Shown here: one piece after another, positions 36,343 to 43,518 of the stretch
Position numbering within the stretch: position 1 is the first letter of the stretch
How the letters are laid out: each line of letters opens with the position of its first letter
NCBI GenBank assembly: GCA_041690255.1
Contig: JAWLHU010000013.1
Span: 124,001 to 188,000 of the forward strand
Direction: 5' to 3'
Origin: JAWLHU01 sp041690255
GTDB taxonomy: Bacteria; Bacillota; Sulfobacillia; Symbiobacteriales; Symbiobacteriaceae
Length of the DNA stretch: 64,000 nucleotides
Notes under the pieces: model-generated
Told to the model about the DNA's origin: nothing
Seen by the model: only the letters and a program-made list of their open reading frames with translations
Database searches by the model: none
Made by a program: the position numbers and the translations under genes

Positions 36343-36556
36343 GACCAATTGGTTCGGGCGTGAATCAGGCCGCATTGATCTGCAAGACCAGGGTGGTGCG
36401 TCCTTCGTGAGGGAAGCAGGATTCCGTCACTTTTTCCCAGGGCGAGCGTAGGTCAAGTGGGAAATCGTAGCGGAACGACGCATGTGAAGGGCCTGTTCAC
36501 CCCGTAAAGCCCTCCTGTGGGGCCTCAGAGGGCGCATATTGGCCCGGATCGGGCCG

Positions 36557-36594
36557 AAAAAGGGTGGTCCCCTCATCTCCAGGCCCCTTTTTTT
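36557..36594 (+). terminator. Possible intrinsic terminator with T-run
   Basis: AAAAAGGG (36557-36564) pairs with CCCTTTTT (36585-36592) and the T-run extends to 36594. The loop is 20 bases long, so the structure is weaker than the hairpin near 36302. Confidence 0.35.
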
Positions 36595-36689
36595 GCGGAT
36601 TCCGCTACATTTTCCCACATGGGCGAGAGACTCGCCGGGAATTTCTGGTGGAACCGGCTGGCAGAGCCCCCCGGCGCCGGGACCTGGTC

Positions 36690-36718
36690 TTGACGCATGC
36701 TGGCAAATCACCTACGCT
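36690..36718 (+). promoter_or_regulatory. Sigma-A-type promoter for the methyltransferase gene
   Basis: TTGACG (36690-36695), a 17-base spacer, then TACGCT (36713-36718). The start codon is 37 bases further on, so the 5' leader would be short. Confidence 0.55.
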
Positions 36719-36754
36719 AACCCCAGTTGTCAGTAGTCTGAGGGGGCGATCCCG

Positions 36755-37405
36755 TTGTTCACCGGGCCCGAAGTCGTGGAACGCGTTACGACCCCGAGGG
36801 GCGAGGTTCAGTTGCAGCGCCGTGACGAGGCGTATGAGATCATCAGCAACGGCGTCTATCTCATGTCCACCCACAACGGCGAGTCCGAGCGCCTCCTGGT
36901 CACGTTGGCGCTGGATGCCGCACAGGATCAGCACCGCGTGTTGATCGGGGGCCTGGGCGTAGGGTTCTCGTTGCGTGCGGCGCTGGCCGATCCGCGCGTC
37001 ACGCAGGTCACCGTGGTGGAGATTGAGGAAGCGATCATCGCGTGGAATCGGAGCCACCTGGCCCCGTTCTCGGGATATGGGCTGAGCGACCCACGCACCC
37101 GCATTGTTCACACTGATCTGGTTCAGTGGATCCAGGAGACCGATAACCAGTATGATGTGATCTGCCTGGATATCGATAACGGTCCAGAGTGGACGGTCAC
37201 GGACCAGAACGGGTCGCTGTACGGCAGCGATGGGCTGCGTGCGCTTCGCCGCCTGATGGCGCCCGGCGGAGTGGTCTCCTTCTGGAGCGCCTCCGCCGTT
37301 CCGGCCTTCGAAGGCCTTCTCCGGCAGTACTTCACAGATGTACGCGCGGTGGATGTTGCGGTAGCACGTGGCGAGCCTGATTACGTGTACCTCTGTACGG
37401 CGTGA
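36755..37405 (+). CDS. Spermidine-synthase-like SAM-dependent methyltransferase-fold protein
   Basis: A 216-residue protein with the Rossmann pattern of the spermidine synthase superfamily. The glycine loop reads VLIGGLGVGFSLRAA (about 62-76), the acidic strand end is VTVVEIEEAII, and a DVICLDIDNGP segment sits near residue 130. The N-terminal beta-strand domain is short, so it is a compact relative rather than a classical polyamine synthase. Methyl or aminopropyl transfer cannot be distinguished. The TTG at 36755 has GAGGGGGCGA about seven bases upstream. It stands alone and faces the repeat block. Confidence 0.72.
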   Translation: MFTGPEVVERVTTPRGEVQLQRRDEAYEIISNGVYLMSTHNGESERLLVTLALDAAQDQHRVLIGGLGVGFSLRAALADPRVTQVTVVEIEEAIIAWNRSHLAPFSGYGLSDPRTRIVHTDLVQWIQETDNQYDVICLDIDNGPEWTVTDQNGSLYGSDGLRALRRLMAPGGVVSFWSASAVPAFEGLLRQYFTDVRAVDVAVARGEPDYVYLCTA

Positions 37406-37420
37406 CGGGGGACCGCACGC

Positions 37421-37480
37421 TCTAGAATCGTCTGGAATCATCTAGAATGGTCGAGACCGTTCTAGACCGCTCTGGACGAT
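37421..37480. repeat. Six 10-bp degenerate tandem units
   Basis: Six consecutive 10-mers of the type TCTAGAATCG (TCTGGAATCA, TCTAGAATGG, TCTAGACCGC and so on) start 16 bases after the methyltransferase stop. The phase is exactly 10 bp throughout. Confidence 0.75.
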
Positions 37481-37640
37481 CGCGTCTTTCATCCTGCGCC
37501 CCCTCCTCCGCCCCCCCCGACTCTCGCTCCCTCTCGCCGTCTCGCGCCCGCTCATCGCTTCTCCGAGAAGCCTTTCGGCCCTCGCGTGCGCGAGGAGACC
37601 CCCTTCCCCCGACCTCGACCCAGGCCCCCGGCCCCTCTCT
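37481..37640. other. Pyrimidine-rich linker within the repeat block
   Basis: The plus strand is dominated by C and T, with runs such as CCCCCCCC and repeated TCTCG words that keep an approximate 10-base rhythm (for example TCTCGCTCCC, TCTCGCCGTC). No gene is supported here. Confidence 0.5.
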
Positions 37641-37860
37641 CCGTCTCGAATCGTCTCGACCGGTCTAGAATCGCCTCGACCGCTCTAGAATCACCTCGAC
37701 CGCTCTAGAATCACCCGGATGGTCTCTCGAATCATCTGGATGGCTTCTCGAATCGTCTTGATGGTTCTCGAATGGCCTCGCAGCCTCTCGAATGCCCTCG
37801 CAGCCTCTCGAATGCCCTCGCAGCCTCTCGAATGGCCTCGCAGCCTCTCGAATGGCCTCG
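37641..37860. repeat. Eleven 20-21-bp tandem repeat units with TCT(A/C)GAAT core
   Basis: Eleven units follow each other without spacers. The GAAT core recurs every 20 bases except for two 21-base steps in the middle. The last four units are nearly identical (CAGCCTCTCGAATGCCCTCG with one C/G change); the earlier ones are degenerate. Each unit resembles two of the 10-mers seen at 37421-37480. A minus-strand frame crosses the block but has no other coding support. Confidence 0.85.
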
Positions 37861-37922
37861 CAGGGCCGCCCCGCGTCACCCACGGTGACGTACGGGACGG
37901 CCCCACGTGTTTACCCCCAGGT

Positions 37923-38240
37923 TTAGGGACGCTCCAGCTCGATCTCAAGAATCGACGAGCTCAGGCACTTCCCGTGCGCATCGATCCGCAGCGAGCGGGT
38001 GACACCGCCACCCAACGCCTTGTACATGACGAAGTTCAGTGCTCCGATGCTCGGCAGTTCGTAGCGGACCACATCGCCCTGTACATACTCGCTGAAGTGC
38101 TCCCTGACCCTCTCCGTCGTCAATTGAGCCTTCACCAGCTCATAATCAGCCGGGTCGTAGCAGATCACCGAGATGTTCGAGATATCGCCCTTGTCGCCGG
38201 TCCGAGAATGGGCGAGTTCCCGCAGTTGAACCTTGGCCAT
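37923..38240 (-). CDS. AtuA-associated small ferredoxin-fold protein
   Basis: A 105-residue protein beginning MAKVQLRELAHSRTGDKGD. This matches the small domain that is either fused to, or encoded beside, AtuA (DUF1446) proteins. The RTGDKGD segment is the family hallmark. The exact role is unknown, and it probably forms a complex with the AtuA protein upstream. The ATG at 38240 has GAGGAGGTG ten bases upstream, overlapping the end of the AtuA gene. It is the last gene of the sigma-54-controlled operon. Confidence 0.8.
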   Translation of the reverse strand: MAKVQLRELAHSRTGDKGDISNISVICYDPADYELVKAQLTTERVREHFSEYVQGDVVRYELPSIGALNFVMYKALGGGVTRSLRIDAHGKCLSSSILEIELERP

Positions 38241-38246
38241 CTTTCG

Positions 38247-39596
38247 TTACACCTCCTCAACCAGAACCTTGGTCTGGATCGCCGAGCGGGGAATGAAGGT
38301 CGAGACGATCGCCAGGACCTCCCGCACGGCCTGGCGTGCACCGCCACCGCCGGCCGGACCGTTGGTGTAGAGGGTCTCCACCTCCTGGCCGATCAGGGCA
38401 GCCACCTTGCGGGAGTCCGTGCGGCCGGCCACCCGGAGCCGGACCTCGCCCGCCGTCGCGTCGCCGGCGATCTTGCTGCCGAACAGCGAGTTGACGCCCA
38501 GGAGGTCAATGCGCAGTTCGCTGGTCTCGATGCCCCGCTGCTGCAACCGGTCCCGGACGATCTCACCGGCAAGCTTCGCGCGCTCCAGTGCGCCAGGCCC
38601 GCCGTAGCTCATCTCCCCCTCGCCGATGAAGGAGTCCTTGTAGCCAATGCTCACCTTCAGGGTCTCAGGGCGAGCCCGTCCGCCGGCGCCGGTCGCAGCG
38701 ACCCGGTCGGTCCCCACCTGCGCGAAGTGGACGCCGGAGAAGTCCGCCACGCAATCGGGCGTCAGGTAGGAGGCCGGATCGTGGATCTCGTAGAGCATCT
38801 GCTCCTTACAGGTGGCCAGGGAGACGAGCCCACCGGAGCCATCCACCTTGGTGATCACCACGTTGCCTGAAGGGCTCACCTCGGCGATCGGGAAGCCGAG
38901 CTCCGCCAGGCGGGGGACATCCTTGTAGCCGGGGTCCGCAAAGTAGCCGCCGGTCACCTGACCGCCGCACTCCAGCAGGTGGCCGACCAGGGTCCCCTTG
39001 CCGAGCTTCTCCCAGTCGGCGGCGCTCCAGCCGAACTCATACATGAGCGGCGCCAGGGAGAGGGAGGGATCGGCCACCCGTCCGGTGAGCACCACGTCGG
39101 CCCCCTCTTCGAGGGCCTGAACCAGCGCTTCGGCGCCCAGGTAGGCGTTGGCCGAGACCACCCGGTCCAGGTAGTCGCCGATCTTCTCGCCGGTCTCCAG
39201 GATCTCATTATCGGCAAACTCCTTCAGCCGGTCGTAGACATCATCACCGACGACTGCTGCGACCTTCAGGCCCTTCAGGCCCATCTCGGCGGCCATGGCC
39301 TTTACCTTGCGCAGGGCGCTTTCCGGGTTGGCCGAGCCCATGTTGGTGATGATCTTGATGCCCTTCTCATAGCACGGCTTCAGGACCGGGGCGAGCCGGG
39401 CCTCCATCTGCGGGTTGTAACCCAGTTCCGGGTTCTGGAGCTTGTTCTGCTGGTAGAGGGCGATGGTCCGCTCCGCCAGGCACTCATAGATCAGGTAGTC
39501 AATGTTGCCCTTCTGCACCAGCTCGAGCGCTGGTTCGAAGCGGTCGCCGCCATATCCAGCTCCACCGCCGATGCGGATCGATTCCTTACGGGTCAT
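38247..39596 (-). CDS. AtuA-family (DUF1446) acyclic-terpene-utilisation-like protein
   Basis: A 449-residue AtuA/DUF1446 protein. The family start IRIGGGAGYGGDRFEPALEL is clear, as are TNMGSANP and GRVADPSLSLAPLMYEFGW. AtuA is needed for citronellol/geranyl catabolism in Pseudomonas, but many relatives sit beside organic-acid transporters, as here, and their reaction is not established. The ATG at 39596 has AAGGAGA eight bases upstream; the longer frame has no support. Flanking genes give a CitMHS transporter and the small partner protein. Confidence 0.83.
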   Translation of the reverse strand: MTRKESIRIGGGAGYGGDRFEPALELVQKGNIDYLIYECLAERTIALYQQNKLQNPELGYNPQMEARLAPVLKPCYEKGIKIITNMGSANPESALRKVKAMAAEMGLKGLKVAAVVGDDVYDRLKEFADNEILETGEKIGDYLDRVVSANAYLGAEALVQALEEGADVVLTGRVADPSLSLAPLMYEFGWSAADWEKLGKGTLVGHLLECGGQVTGGYFADPGYKDVPRLAELGFPIAEVSPSGNVVITKVDGSGGLVSLATCKEQMLYEIHDPASYLTPDCVADFSGVHFAQVGTDRVAATGAGGRARPETLKVSIGYKDSFIGEGEMSYGGPGALERAKLAGEIVRDRLQQRGIETSELRIDLLGVNSLFGSKIAGDATAGEVRLRVAGRTDSRKVAALIGQEVETLYTNGPAGGGGARQAVREVLAIVSTFIPRSAIQTKVLVEEV

Positions 39597-39622
39597 GGGG
39601 ACATCTCCTTCCATGAATCGGC

Positions 39623-40921
39623 CTAGAACGGAATAGCTCCGGTCAGTATCGCGACAGCGAGCATAACGAGCGAGACAAGCCACGCCCACTTGAAGGTGAA
39701 CTTCTGGTGATCGCCCAGGTCAATGCCGGCCAGGCCGACCAGGAGCAGGGTGGCAGGGGTCAGGGGGCTGATCGGGAAGCCGAGGGTCATCTGGCCGGTG
39801 ATCGCGGCGCGGGCCACATCCACACTCTCCACGCCGAAGGTCGAGGCAGTGGCAGCCAGAACCGGCATGATGCCGAAGTAGAAGGAGTCGGGGTCGAAGA
39901 GCAGGCTGAGCGGCATGGCTACGAGGCCGATCAGCAGCGGGAAGTGGGCGCCCAGGGAGGCCGGAACGACAGCGGCTGCGGCCTTGGCCATCTCCGCCAG
40001 CATGGTGGACTCCTTCATGATGCCGGTGAAGACGCCGGCGGCGAACAGGACGCTGGCCATGAGCAGGGCGGACTTGGCATGGGCGTTAATGCGCTCGGAC
40101 TGCATCTTGGGACTCGGGTAGTTGACGATCAGGGCGATGGCGAAGGCCACCATGAAGACCGTCGTCGGGGTCTGCCAGGCCTTGATCATGACGAACAGGG
40201 CGACGACGGTCAGGATCACGTTAAACCAGAAGAGCTTGGGGCGGCGGAGCTTCTGCTGCTCCTCGGTGAGGGTCTGCTCCGTGAGCACGGCGGAACCATC
40301 GACGGTCAGGTCGAGGCGGCTCTTCTCCTTCCGGCCCAGGAAGTAGGCGATGACCAGGACGGTGACGAGGCCGGCAACCTGTGCGAACATCATGGGGTTG
40401 AAGACCTCGGTGATCGGGGCATTCAGGGCGGTGGCGGCACGGATCGTCGGCCCGCCCCACGGCACCATGTTCATCGTACCGGCGGCCAGTGCGACGACGG
40501 TGGCAAGGACCCGGTTGTCCATCTTGAGCTGGGTAAAGAGCGGGAGCATGGCGGGGATCACGATCGAGAAGGTGACGACGCCGGAGCCGTCGAGGTGGAC
40601 CAGCATGGCCAGGACAGCGGCAGCAATGGTGATCTTCAGCGGGTCACGGCCGACGGTCTTCAGAATCCCGCGGATCACCGGGTCAAACATGCCGGCGTCG
40701 GAGAGGATGCCGAAGAAGAGCACGGCGAAGATGAACATGGCGGCCGTCGGCGAGATCGACTTGACGCCGTTCACGATGAAGGTGCCGACCTTCCCACCGG
40801 CTCCGCCGATCAGGGCCGTGACGATCGGGACCACCATCAGGGCTACGATCGTCGATGCGCGCTTGGTCATGATCAGGACAAGAACAACGGCGATCGTAAT
40901 GAATCCAAGTAGTGCGAGCAA
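39623..40921 (-). CDS. CitMHS-family citrate/carboxylate transporter
   Basis: A 432-residue, about 12-segment membrane carrier of the CitMHS family, whose studied members take up metal-citrate complexes with protons. Conserved features include LVHLDGSGVVTFSI and NMVPWGGPTIRAA in the first half and FDPDSFYFGIMPVL in the second. The TTG at 40921 was chosen because GGGAGG lies eight bases upstream; the frame open to 40975 starts in the promoter region. It is the first gene after the sigma-54 promoter and probably imports the substrate of the AtuA pathway. Confidence 0.87.
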   Translation of the reverse strand: MLALLGFITIAVVLVLIMTKRASTIVALMVVPIVTALIGGAGGKVGTFIVNGVKSISPTAAMFIFAVLFFGILSDAGMFDPVIRGILKTVGRDPLKITIAAAVLAMLVHLDGSGVVTFSIVIPAMLPLFTQLKMDNRVLATVVALAAGTMNMVPWGGPTIRAATALNAPITEVFNPMMFAQVAGLVTVLVIAYFLGRKEKSRLDLTVDGSAVLTEQTLTEEQQKLRRPKLFWFNVILTVVALFVMIKAWQTPTTVFMVAFAIALIVNYPSPKMQSERINAHAKSALLMASVLFAAGVFTGIMKESTMLAEMAKAAAAVVPASLGAHFPLLIGLVAMPLSLLFDPDSFYFGIMPVLAATASTFGVESVDVARAAITGQMTLGFPISPLTPATLLLVGLAGIDLGDHQKFTFKWAWLVSLVMLAVAILTGAIPF

Positions 40922-40987
40922 TGCATGAACCTCCCTTACGAATGTGGAAGCCTCATCCGGGATTCTCCCAGACACCGTCTATGATGA

Positions 40988-41004
40988 TGCAATGCCCGTG
41001 CCAA
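40988..41004 (-). promoter_or_regulatory. Consensus sigma-54 (-24/-12) promoter of the CitMHS-AtuA operon
   Basis: On the minus strand the sequence reads TTGGCACGGGCATTGCA, matching the consensus YTGGCACG-N4-TTGCW at every invariant base including the GG and GC. It lies about 65 bases upstream of the transporter start codon, and a sigma-54 activator gene is directly adjacent. Confidence 0.85.
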
Positions 41005-41024
41005 CCGCCCACTCCCCCCTGGCG

Positions 41025-41069
41025 GAAAAAGCCGAAAGGGCTTGCGGCGCAAGCCCTCTCAGCTTTTTC
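41025..41069. terminator. Terminator insulating activator gene from the sigma-54 operon
   Basis: The outer stem GAAAAAGC/GCTTTTTC encloses a perfect 9-bp inner stem (41037-41045 with 41049-41057, loop GGC). The minus-strand tail is a T-run, fitting the end of the activator transcript. It lies between the palindromic sites and the sigma-54 promoter. Confidence 0.75.
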
Positions 41070-41107
41070 GGTCCCGGATGGTACCGGGGGTCTCGACCAG
41101 TGGCTGG

Positions 41108-41217
41108 TTCTAAGAACATAGAACGCCGGGCGTCGATCCCGTCGGGTGTTCGCATCCGAAACCCTTGTGTACCTTGCTGTTCTAATGATCTGGAACACCG
41201 GTTCCAGTATCCTGGAA
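41108..41217. promoter_or_regulatory. Three palindromic candidate activator sites (TTCYA-N6-TRGAA)
   Basis: Sites at 41108-41123 (TTCTA, TAGAA), 41180-41195 (TTCTA, TGGAA) and 41202-41217 (TTCCA, TGGAA) share one 16-bp symmetric pattern. The last two are 22 bp apart centre to centre, two helical turns. They lie 100-215 bp upstream of the sigma-54 promoter, the normal place for enhancer sites. The third abuts the activator stop codon. Confidence 0.65.
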
Positions 41218-42564
41218 TCATTCAGCGTTCAGTTTGTTGTAGAGAGAGGCCAGGGAGATACCAAGGTGGGCCGCCGTCTTTTTCTTGCCTGCCAACGTGT
41301 TACCGTTGAGGGCCAGCAGCTTCTGGATCTCACGCTTTTCGAAGCGCTTCACCCGTTGGCTGAGGGAAAGCTCCTCCATGCTGTCGGACCGGCGGGTGAC
41401 GTCCACGGGCAGGGATTCCCCCGTGATCACCCCATCGGGCGAGAGGTAGGCAGAGAACTCCAGGACATTTCGCAGCTCTCGCACATTGCCGGGCCAGCCG
41501 TGGAGTTGCAGGCTTTCGACCGCCTCCTGGTTGACGGTCAGCGGGCGCCTGAGCTTGCGGGAGAGCTCCCCCAGAAACGCTTCCGCAAGAATGGGGATAT
41601 CCTCGCTCCGTTCCCGGAGGGGCGGGATATGGAGCGGGAAGGTGTTCAGGCGGTAGTACAGGTCTTTGCGAAACTTGCCATCCTCGACGTACTGCTCCAG
41701 CTCTGCGTTGCAGGCGGCGATCACCCGCACATCCACCTCGATCTCCTTGACCGCCCCGATCGGGCGGATGCGCCGCTCCTGCAAGGCGCGCAGGAGCTTG
41801 GCCTGAAGCCCCAGATCCATCTCCGAGATCTCATCGAGAAAGAGTGTTCCGCCGTTCGCCGCCTCAAAGAGGCCGATCTTCCCACCCTTTTTCGCCCCGG
41901 TAAAGGCCCCTTCCACGTAGCCGAAGAGTTCGGATTCGAGCATGGTGGCGTTCAGGCTGGCGCAGTTGATCGCGACAAAGACGTTCCTGTTGCGGAGGCT
42001 CTCGTTGTGGATGGCCTGGGCATAGAGCTCCTTGCCGGTGCCGGTCTCGCTTTCCAGCAGCACCGTCGCGTCGGTGGCGGCGATCATCTTCGCCAGCTGC
42101 TTGACCGCCACCGAGGACGGGGCGACCGCCACGATATCGTCAAAGGTGTAACGGGCACCGCTGGCCTTCGTGATCCGATGAAGAACCTGGCGGTTGCGCT
42201 GCTCACATCGTTCTAACTCCGCACGGAAGTCATAGGCGTCCTGGATGAACGTGACGACCGAGATCCCGCCGACCAGTCGCCCATCCGCGTAAATGGGGTA
42301 CATATTGACGAAGTAGAAGTCCTCGATCTCCTTGCGGGTGACGTGGAGGATCGGCTTGCCGCTCTCCAGCACGTCGGGCAGGCGTGCGCCGGGGCGCAGG
42401 TCGCGCAGCTGCTTCCCTTCGATGTTGCCCACCTCACGACCCAGATCCTGCCGCAGGAAGTTGAGGTAGGCCTTGTTGCCAAAGACCACCCGGCCCTCGG
42501 TGTCTATGATCGTAATGCCCTCGTTCATGGCGTCAAAGGCGGCCCGCGCCGTTGCGTCCAGCAT
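41218..42564 (-). CDS. PAS-domain sigma-54-dependent activator
   Basis: A 448-residue enhancer-binding protein. An N-terminal PAS domain (about 8-110; IDTEGRVVFGNKAYLNF) is followed by the AAA+ domain with Walker A ESETGTGK (171-178) and an intact sigma-54 contact loop GAFTGA (219-224). Walker B is GTLFLDEISEM and the arginine-finger region is PLRERSEDIP. The C-terminal Fis-type helix-turn-helix ends TAAHLGISLASLYNKL. With a PAS rather than a receiver domain it would sense a small molecule directly. The ATG at 42564 has GGAGGG eight bases upstream. Its own stop abuts the candidate enhancer sites. Confidence 0.9.
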   Translation of the reverse strand: MLDATARAAFDAMNEGITIIDTEGRVVFGNKAYLNFLRQDLGREVGNIEGKQLRDLRPGARLPDVLESGKPILHVTRKEIEDFYFVNMYPIYADGRLVGGISVVTFIQDAYDFRAELERCEQRNRQVLHRITKASGARYTFDDIVAVAPSSVAVKQLAKMIAATDATVLLESETGTGKELYAQAIHNESLRNRNVFVAINCASLNATMLESELFGYVEGAFTGAKKGGKIGLFEAANGGTLFLDEISEMDLGLQAKLLRALQERRIRPIGAVKEIEVDVRVIAACNAELEQYVEDGKFRKDLYYRLNTFPLHIPPLRERSEDIPILAEAFLGELSRKLRRPLTVNQEAVESLQLHGWPGNVRELRNVLEFSAYLSPDGVITGESLPVDVTRRSDSMEELSLSQRVKRFEKREIQKLLALNGNTLAGKKKTAAHLGISLASLYNKLNAE

Positions 42565-42723
42565 GATGGGTTCCCTCCGATTCCGGATGTCGAGAATGAG
42601 GTCCCTTCTATCATTGCCCCGGGCCGGAGTCGCGGGAAAGAGCCATTCAACCTGTTCACGTAGGGCCAAATGTCCAGAGTCATGTAGGGTCTCCGTTGCC
42701 TCCCGTCTTTCTGAGCAGCCTGA

Positions 42724-42762
42724 GGGGGCCATGACCGGCGGTTTGCGCCAGTCATGGCCCCC
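42724..42762 (-). terminator. Hairpin ending the second RHS operon
   Basis: Perfect 12-bp stem GGGGGCCATGAC with its complement (42724-42735, 42751-42762), extended by an inner GGCG pairing, 16 bases after the stop of the last small gene. No T tract is present. Confidence 0.6.
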
Positions 42763-42778
42763 TCCTGCAATCCCCGGA

Positions 42779-43054
42779 TCAGGAGACGTTCGCGATCACG
42801 GCGAAGTAGACGGTGCCGTAGGCCCAGTTATTGCTGTGATCGTGCACGGCGCATTTGCTCGTCACGGTCACGCTGTTGCCGGAGACATTCGTCGTGTTCA
42901 CCTGCACCTCGATCTCCTGGATGTGATGGTCGGTACCGGAGTAACCAACATCGTAGCCGGTCATGACAGCGGTCGCTGAGAGCACCTGGGACGCGAAGGT
43001 GACGGTCGTGGTCTCCCCACTCTTTACGGAGCCGGCCATAACGCTGAGGGCCAT
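42779..43054 (-). CDS. Small H-type-lectin-like protein, copy 2
   Basis: A 91-residue protein, about 81 of 91 residues identical by eye to the copy just upstream. It is mostly short beta strands: TTTVTFASQVLSATAV, then HIQEIEVQVNTTNVSGNSVTV, ending WAYGTVYFAVIANVS. The pattern resembles the small beta-sandwich H-type lectin domain, but the match is weak. There is no signal peptide. The ATG at 43054 has GAGGAGGAG seven bases upstream. It is the third gene after the giant RHS gene and probably in the same transcript. Immunity to the RHS tip, a sugar-binding partner or an independent role are all open. Confidence 0.7.
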   Translation of the reverse strand: MALSVMAGSVKSGETTTVTFASQVLSATAVMTGYDVGYSGTDHHIQEIEVQVNTTNVSGNSVTVTSKCAVHDHSNNWAYGTVYFAVIANVS

Positions 43055-43168
43055 GGGTGATCTCCTCCTCATGGATGCAGTCTGGTTGCGTCAGTGTATC
43101 GCTCGCCTGATCGCAGGCGAGAGGAGCAGGGCGCCCGGGGCTGCGGCGGGCGAGGTCTCAGGCCTTGA

Positions 43169-43444
43169 TCAGGAGAGGTTGGCGATCACCGCGAAGTAAA
43201 CGGTTCCGTACGCCCAGTTATTGCTGTGGTCGTGGACGGCACAGGTGCACGACACGGTCACGCTGTTGCCGGATACGTTCGTCGTGTTCACCTCTACCTC
43301 CATCTCCTGGATATGATGGTCGGTGCCCGAGTAACCGACATCGAAACCGGTCATGACAGCGGTCGCCGAAAGCACCTGAGACGGAAAGGTGACGGTCGTG
43401 GTCTCCTTATTCTTCACGGAGCCGGCCATAACGCTAAGAGCCAT
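43169..43444 (-). CDS. Small H-type-lectin-like protein, copy 1
   Basis: A 91-residue paralogue of the next gene downstream, starting MALSVMAGSVK in both. It has a CTC segment (VSCTCAVHDHSNNW) where the other copy has TSKC, giving one extra Cys. The ATG at 43444 has AAGGAGG eight bases upstream, and the gene lies 74 bases after the stop of the giant RHS gene. Such strong ribosome sites suggest high expression relative to the RHS protein. Function is not known; see copy 2 for the fold argument. Confidence 0.72.
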   Translation of the reverse strand: MALSVMAGSVKNKETTTVTFPSQVLSATAVMTGFDVGYSGTDHHIQEMEVEVNTTNVSGNSVTVSCTCAVHDHSNNWAYGTVYFAVIANLS

Positions 43445-43518
43445 GGGGGTTTCCTCCTTGTGATTCAAACTGATAGGAACGGGCATCTCTGCAGCCCTGC
43501 AGCGCCCTGTTGTCATGC

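Larger units (their letters stand above)
36241..36754. other. Intergenic region with two hairpins and a promoter
   Basis: This 514-base stretch holds no supported gene. From left to right it contains a 19-bp perfect hairpin (36302-36342), a less certain A-run/T-run hairpin (36557-36594) and a sigma-A-type promoter (36690-36718) serving the methyltransferase. Open frames here have no ribosome site and no recognisable product. Confidence 0.5.

Noticed and set aside
36427..36711. A 94-codon minus-strand frame in the LysM-methyltransferase gap.
   Set aside because: It runs through a hairpin and the promoter of the methyltransferase, has no ribosome site and no recognisable features.
37641..37860. 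CRISPR array.
   Set aside because: The units are 20-21 bp, adjacent to each other, vary gradually and have no unique spacers or cas genes nearby.
37665..37948. Minus-strand frames across the repeat block (72 and 85 codons).
   Set aside because: They arise from the repeat itself; the 20-base period shifts frame at each unit, there is no good ribosome site, and the product is a low-complexity Arg/Glu/Ala string.
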